64,000 bases of DNA from Cycas panzhihuaensis (taxonomy: Eukaryota > Cycadophyta), in assembly GCA_023213395.1 (NCBI GenBank), contig CM041465.1, forward strand, positions 252,285,741 to 252,349,740, in the 5' to 3' direction. Made by a program: the position numbers and the translations under genes. Under the pieces are notes generated by a model. It worked only from the letters and a program-made list of their open reading frames with translations. It did not search any database and had not been told where the DNA came from. This document shows positions 47,972 to 60,030 of the stretch, piece after piece. The number at the start of each line of letters is the position of its first letter. Position 1 is the first letter of the stretch.

Positions 47972-48324
47972 ATCAGATCTAAATTTATACATTAAGATCA
48001 AAGGAGATTCCATCCTGATATTAGGACTTTATGTAGATAACCTTATCTTCAGAGGAAATGACTCCCACCTTTCACAAAAGTCTAAGGATGATATGTATAA
48101 AGAATTTAAAATGACTAATTTAGGCTTGATACATTACTTCGTAGGCTTGGAAGTATGGTAAGATGATAATAATATTTTCATTTCCTAAAGAAAGTATTCC
48201 TTGGACTTACTCTAAAAGTTTAGGATGAATGATTGTAAAGCCTTAGCTACACCTATTAAAGTTGGCATTAAGTTATCTAAATCTGATAATTCTATACCAC
48301 TGGATCCTACTCTTTATAGATAAT
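47972..48324 (+). pseudogene. pol: C4 reverse transcriptase, middle part
   Basis: Plus frame: SDLNLYIKIKGDSILIL, the catalytic block YVDNLIFRGND (second Asp now Asn), KMTNLGLIHYFVGLEVW and DPTLYR, then a TAA for glutamine at the point where G2 inserted. It resumes after the ATAAT duplication at 59378 with LIGNLIYLTL. Confidence 0.87.
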
Positions 48325-51300
48325 TATTTCCCAACTACTGGAAATGGACATGGGTGACTCAACTAAGGTAAATAAAGGTATGCTTCCATCCTCACTCCTG
48401 TTGGCTTTAGGTTGCTATGAGGTTGTCGATAGAGGCACATTACACATTGATTGGTTGATGCATGTGCATGTTGCATCTCAACACCTTAGCCTATGATAAC
48501 TCAAGCTACACATCCCATGGCATCCTATGACCTTCTACCATGTCTCCATAATGTTTCCAAGCACTTTTAGGCTCCCATAGCTCGTCCCCCACCATTTCAT
48601 GGTGTGACATAATCCTTAGCATATTGTATAGGCCCAGTTCTCATCTTTATTTCACCACTTGTCTCCTTTTGAAATCTTTTTATCATATATCGTAGTTTGC
48701 CTATGTCCCAAGACCCCCTCAGCATCTTAGCACTACATTGCTGCTCTCCTATGGTCTAGAATCCTTCTTTTTGGAAGCCCCTAGGCTCCCCTCCTTTTTG
48801 TTTTAACTTAGTTTTAATTGTACTACTATAAACTCTATGGTACCACTCCAACTCTACGGTACCATGAAAATTACTGCAGTGTGACTGTTCAAAATATTTT
48901 TTTCTCTGGCCATGACCAATTTTGTATTAAATGTAAAATTACCACATGGCATTGGGTTGTTTCCCACCCAGGGAAAACCTTAATCGCCCGTTGAGCTAGG
49001 TTTGGGTTTAAAAACCTAAATTTTCCTTTATTTGCTCTCTTTCTGAAAGAAAGCTTCTAACTTATTGTACCTACCTCCAACTCCTACTATCATGTCCTTC
49101 AGGGCATAACCCTAAGTTATAGGTCTGTAGTAGCAACTCTTGAGGTAGATCTTTGTCATAAGTATCCCACTAAGCCTCAAGCACTAATTTATTGTAGGTT
49201 ATGCTTCTTCTTTATACCATTATAGGGGTCTTCCAATAGTCTTCCAAAGGGAACCTCCTCTCCAACTAGTTTGTAACGTAGATCTACCCTTACCAGGTAC
49301 CTACAAGCCTGTATCTACTCCTTATATTACATAATTAAGATTCTCTTTGCTTGTCTTTTCTATTTATGTGTGTAGTTACACTTCATTATTTTATCTTAGG
49401 AGGTAAACCCTCCCTCTCACTAGTTTGTTCCCCTTCCACCTTAAAGTTTCCTTGGATCCATTCAAGGAGGTGGAAAGAAAAGTAACCATCAATGGGAGAA
49501 AGAAGCTTCAGGTAGGATTCTACACCCTTACACCATCTCCTTAAGGGTAGCCCCCTATCCTCTACTCTCTTTCTTCTCCTAATACCTCCCTTAATTACCT
49601 AGAAACTTTGGGGTTAGGGAACTTCATTGATTGCAGCATTGGCAACACCTTGTTTTGCCTGTAACTAGCCATCAAAACCCCCCATAAAACCTAGTTATTA
49701 TTAGCTCTTTTATTTCTCTTAGCCTTAGGTCTACTTTTGCGAACCTTGCAAAAGTTACACTTTGTAACTTTTGCAACACTTCTTTTCATATGTAAAACTT
49801 GCTATCTTATTTGTCATTAGATGATCTTGGCCCCCTTTGGCTAGTCGCTTGAGTGCTTGGGAACACGGAGACATTCCATTAGGAGGGTTAGCCATTCTGA
49901 GGCTACCCATCTTTCTCTCTTTCACACCCTTTTCCTGCACTATTGGATTGTTGTGCATGCATGGTGAAATAAAAACTAATACTACATATTTGCTAATACA
50001 AAAGATATTTGTTAAGGTTACTTTCTTTACTACTCTCTTTTGAAAGAAGCATATATATTTATACACACTTGCTACCACATGTATCTAGTACCCCTTGGGA
50101 AAGGGCAAACCATTTGTTGTGCAAGTTTCATTCTCTTCAGAATAAATAGAGACCTTTATCATAGGTATGCATACCTTCTTCATTGTTATTATAATACTTT
50201 GAAGTTTTGTTATAAGCATTCCTTTCTTTTCTTTTGTTTCCTTTGCATCCAGGTATTGGGGAAGGTAAAGAAGCTCCCATCTGTGTTCCTTTCACCATAT
50301 CACCCATGATGAGATGCATCAAGCAGACAAGCATGGATCATGAGGGAAGCAAGGAGGCCTCTACACCGACCATTCGGTTCCCAGGTACGCTCCTTCTGTC
50401 TTGTCCTTTCACTCCTCACCTTCTTCCTCCTTTTTTACTCCCAAAAAGAAAGAGGAAATATTAAAGGAAAAGATAGTTTATATTACATTACCCGTTGCTT
50501 GTCTTACTTGGCTACATAGGGGAAAGATAATTGCTTTGCATAAGTAAGCGTTGCTTCCTGCTAGTTGCATTTTCACTTTCTCCCCTCTTTGCTCAAACTC
50601 TCACTTTTGCTAGGGTTTGAGTGAGATAGGTTATGAGTCCCCCAACTTACATCCTATCTTCCCTTACATGCTATTGGGTTGACTTATACTAGCTCTTACA
50701 CTCTTTTCATTTGCTTCCTTCTTGCCTTTCCCTTTTATGCATATAAAAAGTAAGGAGAGGGAGGTTAGAGCTTAGGGAAAGAGAGAGAGTGTTGCTTTGT
50801 TCACTTTCCCTTCTACTTGGAAATAAAATACAAATAACGATAACTTGTATTATCTCATCACATAACAAAAATAAAGAGACAAAATACCTTTCTTTGTCTC
50901 CTATGCCTAGCCCTTGCCTTAGGTGTAGGCATCTTAGGGGCACCACCCCTTAAGGTCTTCTTTCTCCCTCTTAGTAAAGCCTCTCTTTGCTTTACCTTCA
51001 GCCCAAACTTGGCCTTTTAGCCCAACTTCCCCTTCATCATTCGTATTACTAGCCACCTGCTACTTGTGTGTAAGTTTTGTCTTCTTTTGGTTGGGACCTA
51101 CCCTTCCTGTTCTCTTTTTATGGGAGGAGTGTGTCTCACCGATATCCCCTTTCCTTGGCCATTCTGGATAGCAGGGTCTCTTTTTTAGGATACTCGACAA
51201 ACCAAGGAAGTCTCTCTCTTGCCCATCCTGAATTGAGAAGGTGCTTACCCTAAAAGGAAGTTTGTACGCCACTTGTGGGTCCTTGAACCTGTGTTCTGAC

Positions 51301-51881
51301 ACACAGATGCCCTTTGTGGGTGATCATTTCCTTCACCCCGTAGATCCTTTAGCCACAAGATTATTTATTGCATTGGTTTGATCTCCCCGAATCTGGTGAC
51401 CCTCATAGGTACGATTCTACTGGCGACCATACTAGGGACTCATCATTAAGGGATCTATCCTATTCCCTTTCTGTTGGTGTTATTTCCCTTTCAGTAGCCC
51501 TCATTGATTTGTTGGGTAGTCCACAATGCTTGTCATTTTATTATCTCTCTTTCTTCCAACTCAAGGAAAGACTTGTATGTGATGATTCTCTCATCCTTTA
51601 CGAGGTCTCCCTCCTTCATTGGAAGACTCTCCTTATTATCCCCTTCCATTATCAGATTCTGAATCGACCATGGAGGGATTCCCCATGGATTGGGCATACC
51701 ATGCCTATGTTTCTGAGCCCCATCAACCTTCTACTTCCTTCTAGGGGCCCACCCAAAAGGGTAAGGACCTTATCTTCTACTCGGATGACCAAGAGCACCC
51801 GCAGGTCCACCACCTTTCCACTCACAAAGTGGAAGTGTCTTCTTCCTTGGGATATCACCATCTTGGTAGTAATGCCCATGA
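48325..51881 (+). repeat. G2 left inverted arm
   Basis: Plus-strand copy of the 5' end of the element: presumed LTR (48325 to about 51418), primer site (51421-51439) and leader/gag start to 51881. It is collinear with the reverse complement of 55735-59372. Easily seen anchors: 48405-48480 with 59220-59290, 50040-50309 with 57303-57572, and 51650-51780 with 55860-55960. No intact gene; ORF pairs occur in both arms only because the arms are homologous. Confidence 0.9.
51421..51439 (+). promoter_or_regulatory. G2 left primer-binding site
   Basis: TGGCGACCATACTAGGGAC follows the presumed LTR end TTCTA by one base. It resembles the TGGCGCC...GGGGA type of primer site common in plant Tat/Athila gypsy elements. 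The tRNA cannot be named with certainty. Confidence 0.65.
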
Positions 51882-52100
51882 ATGGTAGTGAGCGCCTGGA
51901 ATGGTAGTAAGGTTATGGGTGACAATAGAAGGGTCTATTCCCTTTATGTAAGAGTAATCCCATGTGAAGACATCACGAAATTCCTGAAAAATAAGGGTGT
52001 ACTCCATTTCTTCAGGGGAACATTCTTCTCCCATGTTAATGACCCTACCGGGGGCAAGGACGATGTCCTTGGTTACCCCAATATACATGGCATTCCCTTT
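51882..52100 (-). pseudogene. pol: G2 reverse transcriptase, N-terminal fragment
   Basis: Minus frame at 51855-52088: VTKDIVLAPGRVINMGEECS, YTLIFQEFRDVFTWDYSYI, GIDPSIVTHNLTTIPGA. This is the start of reverse transcriptase in plant Tat-type Ty3/gypsy elements. At about 51888 it stops abruptly and runs into left-arm sequence (TACCATTCATGGGCA). The repeated word AATGGTAG at 51881-51888 and 51902-51909 marks the junction. Confidence 0.88.
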
Positions 52101-52880
52101 CTTAAAATAAAGAGGGACTTGGTTGATAGGAGGGGACGAAGAAGATGAAAATAGATTTGGGTCAACTAAGGGTGACCTAATGGCTAAAATCTTCTGGTAA
52201 CTAAGTTTATGGTGACTAGGAGGGAGATTGGATATGGAGCCTGCTAAATGCTCTAGTAAAGCCTCATCATTCTTGAAGTAATTTATCCCTTAGATAGTTA
52301 TGTTTAAAGAAGACGAGGAGTGGCAAGTAAGAGGAGGGGCAGGACCATAGTAGTCAACCCGCCACTCGATATAATCAGAAGACTCTTTAGAAGAGTCAAA
52401 AGGTAACCTCCTGTGATAGGTGATAAGAGGTTCCCTCGCCTTATCTCTTGAGGAGGGTGATGAGGTGGAAGGTGAGGCAAGATAGGAAGTCACATGAGAG
52501 ATAAGAGCAACAATATATGACTTAGGAGGAAGGATAAGCTCCTTCATGGAAGAGGCTTTAGGTCGGGACCTGAAACGAAGGGAGCACCCTCTACTCATGT
52601 TCAAGAGAGATATGGGATGAGGGAGGTCCTCATCCTCACCGTTAGACTTATCATCGCTTAGTACGGTGAGGTACCCATAGCTCCTTACACTAATAGGGGC
52701 AAAAATGAATAAGGTTAGAGGAAGAAGAGGAAGGGCCTTCTTCTGAATAAGATGAACTAGGAATATCAATATAACAAGCAGAAGCATGGGCGGATGGGCC
52801 CTTGTCACCTTCCACCTAATCATGAATAGCTTGACAAGGTTGATGAGATTTTTTACTAGGAGGAGGCTCCCAAGAAATAA
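52101..52880 (-). pseudogene. pol: G2 protease to reverse transcriptase linker
   Basis: Minus strand; the frame at 52290-52823 is open for 177 residues. The C-terminal part (PFDSSKESSDYIEWRVDYYG) has the acidic, aromatic look of the spacer before reverse transcriptase in Tat-type elements. I recognise no domain in it, and the N-terminal part is probably out of frame. Confidence 0.5.
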
Positions 52881-53330
52881 CCTTCATTCACCCTTTATGG
52901 ATGAATTTAAGTTGCCCCCAATAGGATGAGCACACGGCTCCCATCTAGTTGAGCCATGGGCATCCTAACAAGAGGTTGTAATTCATGTCTACGTCAATGA
53001 CTACGATATCAATGAGGATAATTTTATCTTCGAGAGTAAGAGGAATAGGAACCAACCCCAAGGGTGTCTTTTTGCTACCATTGTAGCCTTGACAATGCCA
53101 CAGGACCGTTTTGAGAGCAGATATGCCTAACTCTTACATGATTCGTAAGGGCATAGCATTAACAGAAGAACCATTGTCTACAACAGTCCTTTAAAGGCTA
53201 CATTTAGGTGTGTCTATAGATATGGTGAAGGGGTAGTGTCATTAGTGTTTCCTTTCACTAGTTTGAGGGAGATCTTTAAGATCGAACAAGATGGTAGGTT
53301 TGCAGCTTGGGGCAACACCCAAGGCATGAA
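52881..53330 (-). pseudogene. pol: G2 aspartic protease
   Basis: Minus strand: VDNGSSVNAMPLRIM near 53130-53175 holds the D-N-G-S active-site pattern usual in this gypsy lineage. It is followed by a stop, then PLGLVPIPLTLEDKIILIDI and NYNLLLGCPWLN, the second retropepsin motif. The order and spacing agree with a plant Tat-type protease. Confidence 0.85.
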
Positions 53331-54015
53331 CGAAAGTATCAATTAATGCTAAAGTCTCTAGGAGAAGAGCATGTTACTTTGGACAGCTTCTCAAGACATC
53401 CATCATGGACATCCCTATAGCCACAATGTGAATCTCGTCAATGATAGCGAAGGGCTTCCCCTTCGCAGTAGGTTGGGGAAGCACCCTTCAGAAATCATAA
53501 TGACTGGGGTACATGGGGATAGTCTTGGGAAGAAGTGGGATCTCTGAAGGAGGATTCTCTAAAGGAGGATCAAGATGAGAAGAAGAAGAAACACCTATCA
53601 CTTCTTTAGCTGCTTGGGACCAAGTCAAGGCATACAACGATGTGGTCTCAAGCATCTGGATGACTCTCTTCCCCTTGTTTTTAGGTTGAGAGGGAGAAGG
53701 AGTTCAATGGCGAGAATCAAAAAAAGAGGAAGAGTTCCTTACACCTTTCCCTTTAGCCTATGCATGGCGAGGGTTAGGGGATCTTCCTCTATTTTGATTC
53801 CCATTTTGTTGGGTATGGCAATCCCATTCCCTGTGTTTGGGGAAAGTATCCTTATGAACAGGTTGGTCTAGATTGGGTCTAAATGCCCATTTAGAGGAGA
53901 AGTTACAATGTGGGGCAGATTTGGGGTGTTGCGCCCTACATTATGAGTCCTCATGAAATCATTCCCCATGAATGGAATACCACTTCTTCTCTAAGGAAGA
54001 ATCTGCCTTCCTTGC
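53331..54015 (-). other. G2 gag to protease interval
   Basis: Minus-strand interval with broken frames between the Gag C-terminus and protease. A proline- and basic-rich tail is visible but no knuckle could be confirmed. The plus ORF at 53575-53871 is antisense and shows no features. Confidence 0.5.
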
Positions 54016-55300
54016 TTAAGAAGCTTGGGTATTACCATTCTTAGGAGGTGAGGCCTGAGAGGCTTGATGGATAGGTTTATGGAAAGTAGGCGACAAAGGC
54101 ACTTGGAGTTTAAGTTCTTTCATCGTACGTTTAAAAGAACATATAGCAGAAGTCAAGGGGTCCAAGGTCTTCTCTATCGAATGAGATGAAGGCCTGGGAG
54201 GTTGTTGGGTTTTGATGTCGCGGGACGAAGGAGGTGCCTCACACCGTTGCGATGACCTAAGAGGCTTCTTGAGACATGCCTGGATCTCAATGGCCTCAAG
54301 AGCCAAGCATTTGGCTATGGCAGAGTCACATGTCATTGCCCCCATCTTAAGGACTTTAACATGGACTTCGAGGTGAAGAGCATTAACAAAAAGATCTCTC
54401 TTTAACTCCCCGGGTAGTATTACCTTCATGGAGTAGAGAAGATCATGGAAGCATTTCACAAAGTCGTGATTCATTTCATCATGACCTTATTTGAGGGACA
54501 AGAGAGCCTTCATCCTGCTCTCGAAGAGGCAAGCATGTCAAAATAATTGACAAACTCGTCAATGTGTTGTTGGAATGAGTAGATGGAGTGTAGGGGAAGG
54601 TGATAGAACCATTTGAGGGCATTGCCTTAGACAAAGCATGGCAAATGTTTCATTAGAATGTGATCATATTCCTAATAGTCGATGCACACCATAAAAATGC
54701 TTCTAATATGCTCCGTTGGGTCTTAAGAGGAGGTCCCGTCGAACTTGGGTACCTCAGGAGGGTGAGGTGGTAAGTTAGTTCATAACACCTCAATGGAAAG
54801 AGGAGTTGACCTATAATCCATGAAGGGATGGACCCTTAGTTGGACTATAGGATCAACGAAGGATGAAGGCAAAGGTGGGCAAGAATGCCCAAATCCCCCA
54901 TAGGAAACTTGGCTCGAGAGGGAATATGAACTTCTTCTTGCTTGGGGGGGGGGGACTAATCCCGTATATGAAGGGATAGGAAAAGGAGTGGATGGGTAAG
55001 AGGGACCTGTCCCCCCTTGAGGATATGCCCCTTATTGAAAGAGAGCTTGAGAGGGGGCACCTTGGGAAGGGGCTTGCCCTCCTTGAGAAGGTGCCATATA
55101 AGAAGAAGTATAAGAAAACGGAATAGAAGGGTGTAGAACCAGAATTTACCCATATGGGCCACCTATAGGTGGCGCAACACCATATAGATGCAAGTGGTCT
55201 ACCCCAGAAATAGGGAGAGGATTCCCCTTATCATGCCCCCATGGTTAGGAAGTATATCTCAAGGATACATAGAGGGAAGAATCCCTAGGTTGAGTTTGGG
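54016..55300 (-). pseudogene. gag: G2 gag
   Basis: Minus strand. A Pro/Gln/Gly-rich N-terminus (SYMAPSQGGQAPSQGAPSQ at about 55030-55100) precedes VPKFDGTSS, DPTEHIRSIFMVCID, and ALKWFYHLPLHSIYSFQQHI at about 54550-54760, the Retrotrans_gag core. The open frame 54016-54474 continues in another register with FVKCFHDLLYSMKVILPGEL and a basic, Ser/Pro-rich tail. The repetitive N-terminus may be an extended domain of this lineage. Confidence 0.83.
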
Positions 55301-56176
55301 AGTGCATGGGGATTTGTCCCACACGGCCAAAAGTAGAGGGGTATGTAGGTTCTCTTGATCTAATGGGAGGTAGATGGACTACGATCAATTAAGATGTAGT
55401 TGCTTAGTTAAAGGGAGGCATACTCAACCCAAGTTGAGAAGTGGGTATACCTCAGGTGGTCCCTAAGGAATGCGAGCCACCAGAAGAAGAAGGTATAATA
55501 AGGGATGCCCCTATTGTTGGTAGGGGAGTCGAACAAGATGAATGCAAAGGTGCGGACGTGGAGAAGGGGAGCGTTATGCTTCAAAAGATGCTATCTAACC
55601 ATTTGGGATGTGGTTAGAGGCTAGCCACTTAGAAGCACTAATTAAGTGCTTCCACTATGTCTATGGGAGGAGTATCTACCTGATCATATGAGGGCGAAGG
55701 TTCCTCATATGAAGCAGACCCCATGGGACGGTCCTCATGGGCATCACTACTAGGATGGTGATATCTTAAGGGAAAAGATGCTTCCACTTCATGAGTGGAA
55801 AGTTGATGGACCTGTGGATGCTCTTAGTCATCCGAGTAGAAGATAAGGTCCTCACCCTTTTGGGTGGGCCCCTAGAAGGAAGTAGAAGATTGATAGGGCT
55901 CAGAAACATAGACATGGTATGCCCAATCTGAGGGGAATCCCTCCATGGTCGATTTAGAATCTAATAATGGAAGGGAATAATAAGGAGAGTCTTCCAACGA
56001 AGGAGTGAGACCTTATAAATTATGAGAGAATCATTGCATACAAGTCTCTCCTTGAGCTAGAAGAAAGAGAGATAATAAAATGACAAGTGTTAGGGGATAC
56101 CCAACAAATTGAGGAGGGCTACCAAAAGAGAAGTAGCACTAATAAAAAGGGAATGGGATAGATCCCTTACTGACGA

Positions 56177-56195
56177 GTTCCTAGTATGGTCACTA
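56177..56195 (-). promoter_or_regulatory. G2 right primer-binding site
   Basis: TAGTGACCATACTAGGAAC on the minus strand, the partner of the left site with three differences, in the same position relative to the arm end. Confidence 0.65.
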
Positions 56196-57841
56196 GTAGA
56201 ATTATACCTCTGGGAGTCACCACATTCAGGGAGATCAAGCTAATTCCATAAATAATCTCATGGCTAAAGGATCTATGGGGTGAAGGAAATAGTCACCTAC
56301 AAAGGGCGTCTGTGCATTAGAACATAAGTTCAAGGACCTGCAAATGGTGCACAAACTTCCTTTTAGGGTAAGTACCTTCTCGATTTGAGATGACTTCCTT
56401 AGTTTTCTGAGTAGCCTCAAAAAGAGACCTTCCTATCTCGAATGACCAAGGAAGGAGGATATCGATGAGATACACTCCTCCTGCGAAGAGAGAACAGGAA
56501 GGGTAGGTCCCAACCGGAAGAAGAAAAGACTTACACGTAACCAATAGGTAGCTAGTAATACGAATGATGAAGGGGAAGTTGGGCTAAAAGGCCAACTTTG
56601 TTCTAAAGGTAAAGTAAAGAGAGACTTTACAAAGAGGGAGAAAGAAGACCTTAAGGGGTGGTGCCCCTAAGATGACTACACCTAAGGCAGGGACTAGGCA
56701 TAGGAGACAAAGCAAGGTATTTCATCTCTTTACTTTTGTTATGTGATGAGACAATATGGGGGTACGAGTTATCATTATTTCTATTTTATTTCCAAGTAGA
56801 AGGGAAAGTGAACAAAGCAATACTCTCTCTTTTTCCCTAAACTCTAACCTCCCTCTCCTTACTTTTTATAAGCATAAAAGGGAAAGGCAAGTAGGAAGCG
56901 AATGAAAAAAGTACAAGAGCTAGTGTAAGTCAACCCAGTAGCATGCAAGGGAAGATAAGATGTAAGTTGGAGGACTCACAACCTATCTCACTCAAACCCT
57001 AACAGAAGTGAGAGTTTGAGTGAAGAGGAGAGAAAGTGAAAATGCAACTAGCAAGAAGCAACGCCTACTTATGCAAAGCAATTATCTTTCCTCTATGTAG
57101 CCAAGCAAGATAAACAACGAGAAATGTAATACAAACTATCTTTTCCCTTAATCTTTCCTCTTTCTTTTTGGGAATAAAAAAGGGAGAAGAAGGTGAGGAG
57201 TAAAAGGACAAGACAAAAGTAACATACTTGGGAACTAGATGGTCAGTGTAGAGGCCTTCTTGCTTCCCTCATGATCCATACTTGTCTGCTTGATGTACCT
57301 CGTCACGGGTGATATGGTGAAAGGAACATCGACGGGGACTTCCTTACCTTCCCTAATACCCAGATGCAAAGGAAACAAAGGAAAATAAAGGAATGCTTAT
57401 AACAAAACTTCAAAGTATTACAATAATGGTGAAGAAGGTATACATACCTGTGTTGAAGGTCTTTGTTTATTTCAAAGAAAACGAAACCTACATAATAAAT
57501 GGTTTGCCCTTTCCCAAGGGGCACTAGATGCACATGGGAGTAAGTGTATACAAATATATATGCTTCTTTCAAAAGAGAGTAGCGAAGAAAGTAACCTTAA
57601 TGAATATGTTTTATATTAGCAAATACGTAGTGTTAGTTTTTATTTTACCATGCATGCACAACAATCCAATAGTGCAGGAAAAAGGGGCTGAAAGAGAGAT
57701 AGATGGGTAGCCTCATAATGGCTAACCCTCCTAATGGAACATCTCTGTGTTCCTAATCACTCAAGTGACTAGCCAAAGGGGACCAAGATCATCCAATAAC
57801 AAAGAAGACAACAAGTTTTAGATATGAAAATAAGTATTACA

Positions 57842-57887
57842 AAAAAGGTTACAAAAGTTACAAAAGCTACAAAAGTTACAAAGTACA
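57842..57887 (-). repeat. Short tandem repeat in G2 right arm
   Basis: Four units like GGTTACAAAA / GTTACAAAA / GCTACAAAA / GTTACAAAG. The left arm at 49745-49785 has only an inverted pair of such words (GCAAAAGTTACA and TGTAACTTTTGC), so the right arm gained copies. Confidence 0.7.
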
Positions 57888-59377
57888 ACTTTTGTAAGGT
57901 TTGCAAAAGTAAACTTAAGGCTAAGAGAAACAAAAAGGCTACTGATAACTAGGTTTTATAGGGGGTTTTGATGGCTAGTTGTAGACATAGCAAGGTGCTG
58001 CTAATGCTGCAATCAACAAAGTTCCCTACCCCAAAAGTTTACGGGTGATCAATAGAGGTATTAGGAGAAAAAAAGGAGTAAAGGGTAGGGGGTTGCCCTT
58101 GAGGAGACATCATAAGGGTGCAGAACCCTGCCTAAAGCTCTTTTCTCCCAATAGTAGTCACTTTTCTTTCCACCTCCTTGAATGGATCCAAGGAAACTTC
58201 AAGGTGGAAGGGGAATGAACTAGTGAAAGGGAGAGTGTGCCTCCTAAGATGAAAGAATGAAGGGTAACTTCACACATAAACATAAAATACAAGCAAAGAG
58301 AATATTTTGTGAGAGAAGGAGCAAATCCAAGTCTATAGGTACCTAGTAAGGGCAAATCTGGGATAGATCTACCTTACAAATTAGATGGAGAGGAGGTTCC
58401 CTTTGGAAGACTACTGGAAGACCCCTACAATGGTTTGAAGATGAAGCATAACCTATAATAAATTGGTGCTTAAGGCTTGGTAGGACACTTATGACGAAGA
58501 TCTATCTCAAGAGTCATTGTTGCAAACCTATAACTTAGGGTTCTACCCTGAAGGAGGTGATAGCAGGAGTTAGAGATAGGTACAACAAGTTAGGAGCTTT
58601 CTTTCAGAATTTTCTTGAGATGAGGAAGAAGAAGAGAGTAAATGAGGGAAATTTTAGGTTTTTAAACCCAAATTTAGCTCAACGAGCGATTAGGGTTTGC
58701 CCTAGGAAAGAAACAGCCCAATGCCACGTGGTAATTTCGCATCCAGAGAAAAAAATTATTCTAAATAGTTGCACTACAGTAAACTTCACAATACTATGAA
58801 GTTTGCAGTAGTATCGTGGAGTTTGCAGTGGTATCATGGAGTTTATAGTGGTGCGGCTAAAACTAAGGTAAAATAAAAAGGAGAGGAGCCCAGGGCTTCA
58901 AAAAAAGGGGATTCTAGACCCTATGAGAGCAACAATGTAATGCCAAGGTGCTGAGGGGGGTCTTGGGACCTAGGCAGATTACGATATGTGATAAAAGGAT
59001 TCCGAAAGGAGATGAGTGGAGAAATAAAGGTAACAACTAGGCCTAGACAAGATGCTAGGGGTTATATCATGGCAAGAAATAATGGGGGACGAGCTATGAG
59101 AGCCAAAAAGTGCTTGGAAACATTATAGAGATGTGGCAGAAGTTCACAGGATGCCATGGGATATGTATCCTAACTCGTCATAGGCTAAGGTGTTAAGATG
59201 CAACATGCATAGGAAAACAATGCATAATGATCATGCAATCAACCAATCAATGTGTAATGTGCCTTTATCGACAACCTCTTAGCAACCTGAAGCCAACGGA
59301 AGTGAGGATAAAAGTGTACCTACACTTACCTGAATCGAGTTGCCCATGTCTATTTCCAGTAGCTGGGAAATAATAAT

Positions 59378-60030
59378 TGATTGGTAACCTAATATATTTA
59401 ACATTAACATGACATAATATTATACATGTGGTCAATGTAATTTTAAGATTCATATAAAATCCTAAATCTACTCATTGGCAAGCAACTAAGAGGATCTTAC
59501 GATACTTAAAGGGTACAACAAATTATGGGTTACATTACAAATCTTTACTAAACTTTAGGTTGATTCGATATATAGACCCTAATTGGGTAGGAGATATTGA
59601 TGATAAAAAATCTACTTCATGATATGTATTTAGTTTATGCTTAGTAGCCATTACATAGAGCACAAAGAAATAAAGTATGATTTCCTTATCTACAGTAGAA
59701 GTAAAATACAAAGTAGTAGTTTTAAATGCATGTGAGATAGTATATTTATGACGATTCCTATATGACCTTCCAATGGAATAGAAAGGCTCAACCAAGATTT
59801 GGTGTGACAATTAAAGCACCATTCATATGACTTACAATCTAATTTTTCACGACAGAACTAAGCACATTGAGACTCAGCATCACTTCATTCAAGAATTGGT
59901 CTAAGTACGTGAAATTGAGTTAGTATATTACAACACAGAAGACTAAACGACAGATATCTTTAAATAGACATTGGAAAAAATCAAGTTCCATAAATTTAGA
60001 GAGAAACTTGGAGTCATACATAATGGACAT
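59378..60030 (+). pseudogene. pol: C4 late reverse transcriptase and RNase H
   Basis: Resumes with LIGNLIYLTLT after the ATAAT copy, then STHWQATKRILRYLKGTTNYG, IDPNWVGDIDDKKSTS, SLSTVEVKYKVVVLNACEIV, KIWCDN and HIETQHHFIQELV, and ends with the decayed DIF(T)K block and KFHKFREKLGV. Several stops at glutamine and tryptophan codons. It matches C7 RNase H block by block. Confidence 0.88.

Larger units (their letters stand above)
48325..59372. mobile_element. G2: palindromic Ty3/gypsy retroelement with inverted LTR arms
   Basis: An 11,048 bp insertion in C4 reverse transcriptase bounded by ATAAT (48320-48324 and 59373-59377). The left end reads TATTTCCC and the right end GGGAAATA, so the two ends are inverted copies of one terminus. 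Homology continues inward for about 3.6 kb on each side (48325-51881 and 55735-59372 inverted), through a primer-binding site in each arm. The 3.85 kb centre is the minus-strand continuation of the right arm: gag, protease and the start of reverse transcriptase, which then abuts the left arm. Late reverse transcriptase, RNase H, integrase and a 3' LTR are absent. The arms differ at many positions, so it is old. Confidence 0.9.
55735..59372 (-). repeat. G2 right inverted arm
   Basis: Minus-strand LTR (about 56197-59372), primer site (56177-56195) and leader/gag start, continuous with gag and protease in the centre. It carries a private short tandem repeat at 57845-57885 (GTTACAAAA-type units) that the left arm has in fewer copies. 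Confidence 0.9.

Noticed and set aside
50040-50309. 89 aa ORF with a matching 89 aa ORF at 57303-57572, and similar pairs such as 49755-50078 with 57528-57710
   Set aside because: At first this looks like a conserved small protein. The pairs sit at mirror positions in the G2 arms, so DNA homology of the arms explains them; overlapping ORFs on both strands argue against coding.
51368-51907. Plus ORF of 179 aa spanning the end of the G2 left arm
   Set aside because: It runs through the primer site and across the palindrome junction, so it cannot be an ancestral gene; the right arm has no open equivalent.
48320-59378. G2 as a DNA transposon (3 bp TAA duplication, PIF/Harbinger-like) with long terminal inverted repeats
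   Set aside because: A TAA duplication can be drawn with TTATTTCCC ends. But the arms contain a primer-binding site, the centre is gypsy gag, protease and reverse transcriptase, there is no transposase, and a 5 bp ATAAT fits the retroviral-type integrase equally symmetrically.
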